From an uncultured Oscillospiraceae bacterium (GTDB lineage Bacteria > Bacillota > Clostridia > Oscillospirales > Ruminococcaceae), in the NCBI GenBank assembly GCA_934462925.1, contig CAKSIT010000004.1:124001-188000 (forward strand): a stretch of DNA of 64,000 bases, read 5' to 3'. Below the pieces are notes generated by a model, which searched no databases, was not told the origin of the DNA, and saw only the letters and a program-made list of their open reading frames with translations. The position numbers were made by a program, and so were the translations under genes. Each line of letters begins with the position of its first letter. The stretch's first letter is position 1. Positions 1-7,234 of the stretch are shown here, in pieces.

Positions 1-41
1 ACGGCGGGGGTTAAATTATGCCGTTTTCACATGATTTTCTT

Positions 42-70
42 TTGACAAATAAGCGGATATGTGGTACAAT
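42..70 (+). promoter_or_regulatory. Promoter of the polysaccharide gene pair
   Basis: A TTGACA box (42-47) and a TACAAT box (65-70) are separated by 17 bases, about 60 bases before the first coding region. No operator or attenuator is obvious between it and the gene. Confidence 0.7.
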
Positions 71-123
71 AGTTATTAGCGAAATTTGCAGACAAATAGC
101 CACATCAACAATAAAAAGGGAAC

Positions 124-2478
124 GTGAAACGAATGAGGTCAATAAACATAGCGATAACCGCTGCGTGCTTCAGCGGGAACAAGGGCGCTGCGGCAATGCT
201 TCAAAGCAGCATAAAGCAGCTGCGCGAGAGGTACGGCGAGCGGCTGAATATATTTCTGATGTCCACCTACCCCGCGGCGGACAGGCGGCTTATTGCCGAA
301 ATGCCCGAGAAATACGACTTTATAAAGGTAGTCAACGCAAAGCCCGAGCGGCTGCTTTTCTTAAGCTTTCCGCTGGCGGTGCTGTACAGCTTTCTGCGGT
401 TTATTCCGCCGTTCAAGAAGGTGCTGCTTAAGGACAAGATACTTAAGGCGTACTCGCAGGCGGACATTGTTATAGACGAGGCGGGCATTTCCTTTGTGGA
501 CAGCCGCGGGTTTGTGATGAACACTTACGCGTTCGTGTGCGCGGCCGTGCCGCTTCTTTGCGGAGTACCCGTAGTCAAGTACTCGCAGGCGCTCGGCACG
601 TTTAAGAACCTGTGGAACAGATTCCTTGCGAAGTGGATTCTGCCGAAGCTCAAGCTTATCTGCGCGCGCGGAAAAATAACGCAGGACAACCTCGCCGCGA
701 TAGGCATTACGAAGAACGTCCGCCTTTGCGCGGACGGCGCGTTCTCCATGCCCGACAGCGAATACTGGGCGGAGCGTGTAGAGAAGCTCTGCGAGGAGGA
801 CAACTTTTACAAAAAACGCGTTATAGCGCTCTCCGTGTCAAGCGTGGTGCAGGGCAAGTGCGAGAAAATGAGCCGCGACTATAAGGGCGTTATGACGCAG
901 TTTATAAACTGGCTCAACGAAAAGGAGTACAACGTGCTTCTTATTGCCAACGCCGCGCGCGAGGGCAGCGTAAAGCCCCGCAACAACGACCTTATCATAT
1001 GCTCCGAGGTGTACGACGCCGTGCGCGACAAATCCCGCGTGCGGTGGTATCCGCGCGAGATGTCGCCCGAGGAGATACGCGAGCTTATAGCGCGCTGCGA
1101 AGCGCTTGTCGCAAGCCGCTTCCACGCGATGATAGGCGCGCTTGAAAAGGGTACGCCCACGCTGCTTATAGGCTGGAGTCACAAGTACAAGGAAGTGCTG
1201 GATATGTTCGGTTTAGGCGAGTACGCGGTGGATTTCTCCGCGCTCGAGCTTGACCTGCTCAAATCCCGCTTTATGGGCTTTATAAGCGACGAGGACAACA
1301 TACGCGCGCAGATACGCGCAGCGCTGCCTAGCGTGCTTGAAAGCTCGCGCGACAATATACGCTATATCAGCGAGTACGTGGACGAGGCGGCGGCAAAGCC
1401 CAGAAAGTCGCGCCTGCTCGATTTCAACGACCCCGACAAATACATCGGCGAACACCTTTGCTGCCGCATGGGCTACGCCACGGACGAAACAATCCGCGCA
1501 AATGCAGCTTCGGGCGGCATGGTGACGGCGCTGCTCTCGCACTTGCTTGAAACGGGGCAGATAGACGGCGCATGGGTAACGCGCAGCGAAATAAAGGACG
1601 GAAAGCTTGGCTACAAGAGCTTTATTGCGACCACACCCGCGCAGCTGCGCGAGGCGAGCAGCTCGGTATATATGTATATGCCGCTTTTGCAGCAGACAAA
1701 AATGCTCGAGGACTTTAAGGGCAGGCTTGCCGTGGTGCTTGTGCCTTGTCAGATGAGGGCGTTCACCGCGATACTTGACAAGAAGCCCGCGCTTAAGGAA
1801 AAAATCGTGCTAAAGCTTGGTCTGTACTGCTCGGGCAGCCATAACGAGAACGCAACGCTAGTGCCGCTTAAAAAGAAGAAGATACCGCTTGAAAACGCCG
1901 TGCGGCTTTATTACAGGCGCGGCCACTGGCGCGGGCTTTCCACGGTGCAGTATGCGGACGGCACGGAGCGCACGCTCTCCTACCCCAAAACGATATGCGC
2001 GTATAAGAACGCGTACTTCTTCTCGCGCGAGGCGTGCATGGTATGTCAGGACCAGTACGGCTACGCCGCGGACATAAGCTTCGGCGACATATGGCTAAAG
2101 GAGATGAAGAAGAACCCGATAAAGCACACGTCCTGCGTTATAAGAACGCAGCGGGCGCTTGAAATGTACCGCTCCGCGGTGGAGGCGGGCGTTCTTCACG
2201 ACGCAAAGCTTGACGATGAGAGAATGCTGCGCTCGCAGAAGCGCGCGCTCGTTTTCAAGTGGAACTGTGCTGCGGCGAAAAAGGCGCTCTACGAAAAGGC
2301 GGGCAGGAAGCTGAGCGTTGATACCTCGTCAAAATGCCGCTGGAATCACCGCCTTGCGTTTAAGCTGGGCTGGCGCGACATGAAGTTCAGCGAGGAGAAG
2401 CTTGCAAGGCTTGAAAAGCTGCCCACGTGGGTTATTTACTACTATATGTGCTTTATCAGAGTGCTTTTAAGCTTCTGA
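124..2478 (+). CDS. Polysaccharide pyruvyl transferase fused to an FrhB/FdhB-like domain
   Basis: The protein has 784 residues and two joined domains. Residues 1 to about 430 match the polysaccharide pyruvyl transferase family (N-terminal GNKGAAAMLQSSI; RFHAMIGALEKGTPTLLIGW near 340-360), which adds pyruvate ketals to surface sugars. Residues about 440 to 720 match the C-terminal domain of the coenzyme F420 hydrogenase/dehydrogenase beta-subunit family (ASGGMVTALL, VPCQMRAF, and CMVCQDQYGYAADISFGDIW near 640). In non-methanogens this domain is common in polysaccharide clusters and does not prove F420 use. The start is GTG 124 or ATG 133: the purine-rich AAAAAGGGA suits the second better by spacing. 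A membrane protein follows 11 bases after the stop. Cytoplasmic glycan modification is inferred. Confidence 0.85.
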   Translation: MKRMRSINIAITAACFSGNKGAAAMLQSSIKQLRERYGERLNIFLMSTYPAADRRLIAEMPEKYDFIKVVNAKPERLLFLSFPLAVLYSFLRFIPPFKKVLLKDKILKAYSQADIVIDEAGISFVDSRGFVMNTYAFVCAAVPLLCGVPVVKYSQALGTFKNLWNRFLAKWILPKLKLICARGKITQDNLAAIGITKNVRLCADGAFSMPDSEYWAERVEKLCEEDNFYKKRVIALSVSSVVQGKCEKMSRDYKGVMTQFINWLNEKEYNVLLIANAAREGSVKPRNNDLIICSEVYDAVRDKSRVRWYPREMSPEEIRELIARCEALVASRFHAMIGALEKGTPTLLIGWSHKYKEVLDMFGLGEYAVDFSALELDLLKSRFMGFISDEDNIRAQIRAALPSVLESSRDNIRYISEYVDEAAAKPRKSRLLDFNDPDKYIGEHLCCRMGYATDETIRANAASGGMVTALLSHLLETGQIDGAWVTRSEIKDGKLGYKSFIATTPAQLREASSSVYMYMPLLQQTKMLEDFKGRLAVVLVPCQMRAFTAILDKKPALKEKIVLKLGLYCSGSHNENATLVPLKKKKIPLENAVRLYYRRGHWRGLSTVQYADGTERTLSYPKTICAYKNAYFFSREACMVCQDQYGYAADISFGDIWLKEMKKNPIKHTSCVIRTQRALEMYRSAVEAGVLHDAKLDDERMLRSQKRALVFKWNCAAAKKALYEKAGRKLSVDTSSKCRWNHRLAFKLGWRDMKFSEEKLARLEKLPTWVIYYYMCFIRVLLSF

Positions 2479-2489
2479 CGGGAGAACAA

Positions 2490-3491
2490 ATGAAGATTAA
2501 AATAAACAAGGATAAGGTGCTGCGCGCGCTCAAAATAATCTTCGGCGTGCTTGTGGCGGTATTTCTTGTATGGTACTTCCGGAAGAACTGGGACGAGTTC
2601 TCCGAGAAGATAATGAACGTGAACATAGGCGTGTTCGTGTTTTCCATGCTCTTTTACTTCGCGTACAAGATAACACTGGCGTCGCTGTGGCACTACATCA
2701 CAAAGATAAACGGCTGCTCGATAAAGTACGAAAAGGCGGTTACGAGCTACCTTTACTCAATCCTCGGCAAGTATATCCCCGGCAAGGTATTCATGCTTGC
2801 GGCGCGCCTTACCTACTATAAGGAGGAGGACGCGCCCCTTGCAAAGGTCACGGTATGCTTTTTTATAGAGAACGTATGCACGCTGCTCGGCGCTGCAATG
2901 CTCTTTATCGTGTCGCTTTTCTTCTTCCCCAACGACCTGCTGGAGCAGTACAAGTGGGTTACAGTCGTGCTTATCGCGGCGTTTTTCGTGGTGATTCACC
3001 CGAAGGTAATAAACTTTTTCCTGCGCATTCTTGGCAAGCTTTTCAAAAAGGATTTGCAGATACCCATGAAGTACTCGCAGATGCTTAAGGTAGTGCTGCT
3101 TTTCGTGGGCAACTGGCTTATCGTGGGCTTCGGCTTCTATATCCTTACAAAGAGCATTTACCCCGCCGTAGGGCTTAACGAGCTGCTTTTCTGCGCGGGA
3201 ATATGGGGCGTTTCGGCTATCATGGGAATCCTTGCGATATTCGCGCCGAGCGGCCTTGGCGTGCGCGAGGGCATAATCATGGCGGGACTTATGCTGATAA
3301 TGCCCGAGGGCGACGCGGCGGTGGTTTCGGTAGTGTCAAGGCTATGGCAGACTATCCCCGAGCTTGTGCTGGTGGCGCTGGCGTTCGTTTACTCGCGCAT
3401 AAGGAAGATGACGAGCATAAAGCTCAAGCACCCTCCCGCCGAGGAGAAGCCCGAGATTACGTCGGGCGGGCAGAACAGCGATTCCGAATAA
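2490..3491 (+). CDS. Lysylphosphatidylglycerol synthase/flippase-like integral membrane protein (UPF0104 type)
   Basis: This 333-residue protein is mostly hydrophobic helices, with a motif region ILGKYIPGKVFMLAARL near residues 90-105 that is typical of the YbhN/UPF0104 and MprF-like transmembrane family. It also carries APSGLGVREGIIMAGLM near 255, a conserved loop of the same family. The start chosen is ATG 2490 because GGGAG lies 6 bases upstream; an earlier in-frame start at 2427 would overlap the preceding gene. The C-terminal 35 residues are charged and probably cytoplasmic. Position directly after a surface-sugar enzyme suggests a role in envelope glycan or lipid handling, but the substrate cannot be read from sequence. 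Confidence 0.8.
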   Translation: MKIKINKDKVLRALKIIFGVLVAVFLVWYFRKNWDEFSEKIMNVNIGVFVFSMLFYFAYKITLASLWHYITKINGCSIKYEKAVTSYLYSILGKYIPGKVFMLAARLTYYKEEDAPLAKVTVCFFIENVCTLLGAAMLFIVSLFFFPNDLLEQYKWVTVVLIAAFFVVIHPKVINFFLRILGKLFKKDLQIPMKYSQMLKVVLLFVGNWLIVGFGFYILTKSIYPAVGLNELLFCAGIWGVSAIMGILAIFAPSGLGVREGIIMAGLMLIMPEGDAAVVSVVSRLWQTIPELVLVALAFVYSRIRKMTSIKLKHPPAEEKPEITSGGQNSDSE

Positions 3492-3523
3492 CAAAATACC
3501 CCCCCGCAGGCTATGCGGGGGTT

Positions 3524-3754
3524 CAGCCTGTTGAAAAAGTCCATTTTGCCCGCGTATGCGGGCTTTGAAATAACTTTTTTGCCTCGGGCTAAAGGCGACT
3601 GCGTCGGCCTGGCTGAGGCAAAAAACTCATCTATCCGCGCAAGTGTGCAAGCGACGGCTTCGCCTTACGCATGGCGGCAAGCCGTCAAACCGTGCGCGCA
3701 GCGCGGATGTTTCGGCGGAAAACCCCCGTATGGGGGTTTTTCGACGGTCTGACA
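3524..3754 (+). mobile_element. MITE family 1, copy A
   Basis: This is the first of five related short elements. It begins CAGCCTGTTGAAAAA and ends near TTTTTCGACGGTCTG, so its ends form an imperfect inverted repeat (12 of 15 matching). It is flanked by a 23-base direct repeat (3501-3523 and 3755-3777) that is itself a perfect hairpin with CCCCCGCA...TGCGGGGG arms. Inside are nested hairpins, including a GCCCGCGTATGCGGGC stem, a TTTTTTGCC...GGCAAAAAA stem interrupted by extra sequence, and an ACCCCCGTATGGGGGT stem. It has no open reading frame that looks real. At 231 bp it is the longest copy, because the central stem carries a larger loop. Confidence 0.85.
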
Positions 3755-3831
3755 CCCCCGCAGGCTATGCGGGGGTTAATTGTATCGGGAGCTATAGCCT
3801 GCGCTTATAACACGGTATAAAAATAACGAAA

Positions 3832-3860
3832 TTGACAAATCGGCGGGAGTGTGTTATACT
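3832..3860 (+). promoter_or_regulatory. Promoter of the metY leader and gene
   Basis: TTGACA (3832-3837) and TATACT (3855-3860) have the optimal 17-base spacing. Transcription would start near 3867, giving a leader of about 270 bases before metY. Confidence 0.8.
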
Positions 3861-3907
3861 AAAAGCACAGAAAACATATCGAAACGATATGCAAAGGAGA
3901 AAGAGCT

Positions 3908-3949
3908 ATGAAGAACATCAAATCCGTATTCCGAATGTGTAGCCTCTGA
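3908..3949 (+). CDS. Putative 13-residue leader peptide of metY
   Basis: An ATG at 3908 follows AAAGGAGAAAGAGCT, a strong ribosome binding site, and opens a frame of only 13 codons (MKNIKSVFRMCSL) ending in TGA at 3947-3949. It is the first start codon on the mRNA of a sulfur-assimilation gene and ends with a Met-Cys pair. That arrangement resembles amino-acid-sensing leader peptides. I see no classical terminator with a U tract between the peptide and metY, so if it attenuates, it may do so by coupling or by a Rho-type mechanism. The regulatory role is inference. Confidence 0.5.
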   Translation: MKNIKSVFRMCSL

Positions 3950-4137
3950 CAAGTCCCGCAAGGGCGCGGAGAGCCGCATATAAAAATACAAGCGGCGAGA
4001 ACTCCGCAGGCGTACTCCCGCAGGCGTAACCAAAGCAGCAAAAGAAAGACGCAGATATAAAGCCCGCAAACGGGCAAAGAACAAAAGAAAGAAACACGGA
4101 ACAACTAACGCAAGACAAATGATAAGGAGAAATCACC

Positions 4138-5421
4138 ATGTCAAAGAAATACAGATTTGAAACCCTTCAGCTCCACGTAGGACAGGAGCAGGCAGACCCC
4201 GTAACAGACGCGCGCGCAGTACCGATATACGCAAGCACCTCTTATGTTTTCCACAATTCACAGCACGCTGCGGACCGCTTCGCTCTTAAGGACGCGGGCA
4301 ACATTTACGGCAGACTTACAAACCCCACCCAGTCGGTGTTCGAGGAGCGCATAGCGGCGCTCGAGGGCGGCGTTGCGGCGCTTGCGACGGCGTCGGGCGC
4401 GGCGGCGATAACCTACGCTATAGAGGCGCTGGCTTCCGCAGGCGACAACATTGTCGCGGCAAAGACGATTTACGGCGGCACTTACAACCTGCTTGCGCAC
4501 ACGCTCCCGCGCTACGGGGTAACGGCAAAGTTTGCAGACCCCGACGACTTCGCGGCTTTTGAGGCGGCGATAGACGACAACACCCGCGCGCTTTACATCG
4601 AGTCGCTCGGCAACCCCAACTCAAACGTTGCGGACATTGAAAAGGTGGCTGAGCTTGCGCACAAGCACGGCATTCCGCTTGTGGTGGACAGCACCTTTGC
4701 AACGCCCTATCTTCTCCGCCCCATCGAGTACGGCGCTGACATCGTGGTGCATTCCGCGACTAAGTTTATCGGCGGCCACGGCACGGCTATAGGCGGCGTT
4801 ATCGTTGACAGCGGCAAGTTCGACTGGGCGGCTTCGGGCAAGTACCCGCAGATTTCCGCGCCGAACCCCTCCTACCACGGCGTAAGCTTTACGCAGGCTG
4901 TGGGCGCGGCGGCGTTCGTCACCTACATAAGGGCGATACTCCTGCGCGATACGGGCGCTACGCTCTCGCCGTTCCACGCGTTTATTTTCCTGCAGGGACT
5001 GGAAACGCTCTCCCTGCGTGTTGAAAGGCACGTAAGCAACGCGCTCAAAATCGTTGAGTTTCTTAAGAACCACCCCAAGGTCGAGGCTGTTCACCACCCC
5101 TCGCTTGAAAGCGAGCCGTCGCACGCGGCATATCAGAAGTACTTCCCGAACGGCGGCGGTTCTATCTTCACGTTCGAGATAAAGGGCGGCGCAGCCGAGG
5201 CGCAGAAGTTTATCGACAGCCTTGACATATTCTCGCTGCTTGCGAATGTTGCAGACGTAAAGAGCCTTGTTATCCACCCCGCTTCCACCACGCACTCCCA
5301 GCTCACCGAGGAGGAGCTTCTCGACCAGGGCATAAAGCCCAACACCATTCGCCTTTCCATAGGCATAGAGAACGTAAACGACCTGATAGAGGCGCTGGAC
5401 GAAGCCTTTAAGGCAGTCTGA
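4138..5421 (+). CDS. metY: O-acetylhomoserine sulfhydrylase (aminocarboxypropyltransferase)
   Basis: This 427-residue enzyme of the Cys/Met metabolism PLP family joins O-acetylhomoserine to sulfide to make homocysteine. The N-terminus (FETLQLHVGQEQADP) and the insert SAPNPSYHG near 238-246 are characteristic of the sulfhydrylase branch rather than of cystathionine synthases. The PLP lysine lies in SATKFIGGHGT near residues 205-215. The ATG start has AAGGAG 8 bases upstream. The gene is monocistronic, with its own promoter, a leader peptide and a terminator. metK, the SAM synthetase that acts later in the same pathway, lies 29 kb away. Confidence 0.93.
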   Translation: MSKKYRFETLQLHVGQEQADPVTDARAVPIYASTSYVFHNSQHAADRFALKDAGNIYGRLTNPTQSVFEERIAALEGGVAALATASGAAAITYAIEALASAGDNIVAAKTIYGGTYNLLAHTLPRYGVTAKFADPDDFAAFEAAIDDNTRALYIESLGNPNSNVADIEKVAELAHKHGIPLVVDSTFATPYLLRPIEYGADIVVHSATKFIGGHGTAIGGVIVDSGKFDWAASGKYPQISAPNPSYHGVSFTQAVGAAAFVTYIRAILLRDTGATLSPFHAFIFLQGLETLSLRVERHVSNALKIVEFLKNHPKVEAVHHPSLESEPSHAAYQKYFPNGGGSIFTFEIKGGAAEAQKFIDSLDIFSLLANVADVKSLVIHPASTTHSQLTEEELLDQGIKPNTIRLSIGIENVNDLIEALDEAFKAV

Positions 5422-5535
5422 CGATAAAGGCGCAGCTGCGCGCGTAAGCTTGGTTGCGCGGCGTCACGTCGGATTGAACATGATTTCTTTTAACGAACAT
5501 TGATTTTTTCCTTCCTTTTGATGAAACCTGCATAA

Positions 5536-5579
5536 AACGAAAGAAGCGGCACGCAAATGTCGCTTCTTTCGTTATTTAT
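5536..5579. terminator. Bidirectional terminator between metY and the LacI-family gene
   Basis: AACGAAAGAAGCG (5536-5548) pairs perfectly with CGCTTCTTTCGTT (5561-5573) around a 12-base loop. Its A-rich and T-rich feet suit both convergent genes. Confidence 0.8.
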
Positions 5580-5618
5580 GGAGGAAAAGCTGACTTTCGC
5601 AGCCTTAGTAAGATACGC

Positions 5619-6614
5619 TCAATCGCCCGTGCTTGCCCTGAGAATAAGGGAGTGTGGGAGCATATATGTAGAGTTGTCGGGCATTTCGCTTTTGATGTTG
5701 CATATAAGCTTTTCGATAACGGTCTTTCCCTGTAAATAGCAGGGCTGCTCTACCGTTGAAAGGCGCGGAATGAACATATGCGAGTACGCGATATTGTCGA
5801 AGCCTATGAACAGCACGTCGCTGCCGACGGCTATGCCGTGCTGTATAGCGTAGGTCATAGCGCCTATGCTTATCGTATCGGAAATGGAAAAGACAGCCGT
5901 TGGCGGGTCTGCAAGGCTCATCAGCATTTCGCAGCCGCGCGTGCCCGTGTCCGCGTCGTAGTCGCCGTAGTAAATAAGCGTGTCGTCTATCGGAATGCCC
6001 GCGTCTGCAAGCGCCTTGCGGTAGCCCTTTTCGCGGTCTATGGAGGACTGGCTGCGCACCTTTGTGGTGATAAGCCCTATGCGCCGCCTGCCCTTGCCGA
6101 TAAGGTAGCTTGTAGCGTCGTAGCCCGCGCGCTCGTTGTCTATCGTAACGCACAGAATCTCGCACCCGTCAAGGCGCTCAAGGCACATTGCAAGGTTGTA
6201 TTTCTTTGCAAGCGCGGAAATAGTCGCGCTGTCAAGCTTTGGCGCTAAAAGAACAGCGCCGTCAACGGATTTTGAAAACAGCATACCCAGCAGGTGCATT
6301 TCATGCTCGGGGTCGTCGCGGGTGGTGGCTATAAGCACGTCGTAGCCCTCGGCGTATGCGGCGTCCTGCATTCCGCGCAGCACCTCTGAATAAAAGCTCT
6401 GCTCGGTTGAAGCAATTATTGCGAGAATGCGCTTCGTTTCGCTCTTGCGCAGGTCTCTGCCGAGAAAATTCGGCGCATAGCCAAGCTCCTCTACGGCGCG
6501 GTTTACGGCTGCCGCCGCCTCGTCGGAAACGTTGTTCTTTTTGTTCAGGACGCGGGACACGGTTGCGACAGAAACGTTTGCCGCCTTTGCCACGTCCTTT
6601 ATCGTAATGTTCAT
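5619..6614 (-). CDS. LacI/GalR-family transcriptional regulator
   Basis: This protein has 331 residues from the start chosen here. A LacI-type helix-turn-helix occupies residues 1-50 (ITIKDVAKAANVSVATVSRVLN), followed by the LxxxLGY-type hinge (VEELGYAPNFLGRDLR) and a periplasmic-binding-protein-like effector domain (near 60-330, with LIGKGRRRIGLI). The start is ATG 6614 with AAGGAG 6-12 bases upstream; an in-frame extension to 6926 crosses the promoter and is not credible. No sugar-metabolism operon is adjacent, so the effector is unknown. An AAACGTTT palindrome in its own promoter suggests autoregulation. Confidence 0.9.
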   Translation of the reverse strand: MNITIKDVAKAANVSVATVSRVLNKKNNVSDEAAAAVNRAVEELGYAPNFLGRDLRKSETKRILAIIASTEQSFYSEVLRGMQDAAYAEGYDVLIATTRDDPEHEMHLLGMLFSKSVDGAVLLAPKLDSATISALAKKYNLAMCLERLDGCEILCVTIDNERAGYDATSYLIGKGRRRIGLITTKVRSQSSIDREKGYRKALADAGIPIDDTLIYYGDYDADTGTRGCEMLMSLADPPTAVFSISDTISIGAMTYAIQHGIAVGSDVLFIGFDNIAYSHMFIPRLSTVEQPCYLQGKTVIEKLICNIKSEMPDNSTYMLPHSLILRASTGD

Positions 6615-6663
6615 GGTGTACTCCTTGCGGTAATTCCTGTGAATTTGATTGTTCCTATTTAAT

Positions 6664-6692
6664 ATAATACACCAAAAGTTAAACGTTTTCAA
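6664..6692 (-). promoter_or_regulatory. Promoter of the LacI-family gene with an embedded operator-like palindrome
   Basis: Read on the minus strand, TTGAAA (6692-6687) and TATTAT (6669-6664) are 17 bases apart. The palindrome AAACGTTT (6681-6688) overlaps the -35 box and has the central CG typical of LacI-family operators. Confidence 0.6.
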
Positions 6693-6831
6693 TAGGCAAA
6701 TTGCACAAAAAAGAGCGCAATTATTGTAAATGCGTTTCAGCGGGGACATTCTATGCGGCGCATGGTAAGCGCTGCGAATCATTCGGAGCGCCCTGCGCAT
6801 GATATTACAAGAAAAAATTTTGCGCCCCCTC

Positions 6832-6860
6832 TTGACAAATACCCCATGGGGGTATATAAT
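6832..6860 (+). promoter_or_regulatory. Copper operon promoter with a CsoR operator
   Basis: TTGACA (6832-6837) and TATAAT (6855-6860) are 17 bases apart. The spacer is filled by a dyad, TACCCCATGGGGGTA (about 6840-6854), of the GTA-C(n)...G(n)-TAC kind bound by CsoR repressors. Repressor bound there would block RNA polymerase until copper(I) releases it. Confidence 0.85.
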
Positions 6861-6893
6861 GTATTTGCAGGACGGCGAAAGGCGGTGGAACAG

Positions 6894-7220
6894 ATGGAGG
6901 AAAATCATGAAGCGGCGTGTACGCACGAGTGCGAGTGCTGCAAGAAGAAAAAGGCGCGCTCGCCCGAGGAATACAAGCGGCTGATAAACCGCCTGAACAG
7001 GATAGCGGGGCAGGTAAACGGCATTCGCAGAATGGTGGAGAGCGACGCCTACTGCACGGATATTTTAGTGCAGGCGGCGGCGGTAAGCGCGGCGCTTAAC
7101 GCGTTCAACAGGGAGCTTTTGTCGAGCCACATACGCTCGTGCGTTGCAGAGAACGTAAGGGCGGGCAACGACGAGGTGATAGACGAGCTGCTGGACACGC
7201 TTAAAAAGCTGATGAAATAG
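6894..7220 (+). CDS. csoR: Copper-sensing transcriptional repressor CsoR
   Basis: This 108-residue, all-helical DUF156/CsoR-RcnR protein has the copper(I) ligands expected of true CsoR: Cys54 (DAYCTDIL), His79 and Cys83 (SSHIRSC). The family signature RLNRIAGQVNGIRRMVE spans 32-48. Its N-terminus carries an extra Cys/His/Lys-rich stretch (CTHECECCKKKK, residues 9-20) that could bind metal and is not needed for the fold. ATG 6894 is chosen because it is the first start downstream of the promoter; the upstream in-frame start at 6753 precedes it. copA follows after 14 bases, as expected for a repressor that controls its own copper exporter. Confidence 0.93.
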   Translation: MEENHEAACTHECECCKKKKARSPEEYKRLINRLNRIAGQVNGIRRMVESDAYCTDILVQAAAVSAALNAFNRELLSSHIRSCVAENVRAGNDEVIDELLDTLKKLMK

Positions 7221-7234
7221 AGCGGTAAAACCGC

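Noticed and set aside
124..2478. FrhB-like domain as proof of an F420-dependent enzyme
   Set aside because: The family is widespread in bacteria without F420, and the ferredoxin-like part is missing here, so cofactor use cannot be claimed.
3524..3754. Family 1 elements as small noncoding RNA genes
   Set aside because: Perfect flanking duplications, variable position relative to genes and a disrupted coding gene (copy E) show mobile insertions; no own promoter is visible.
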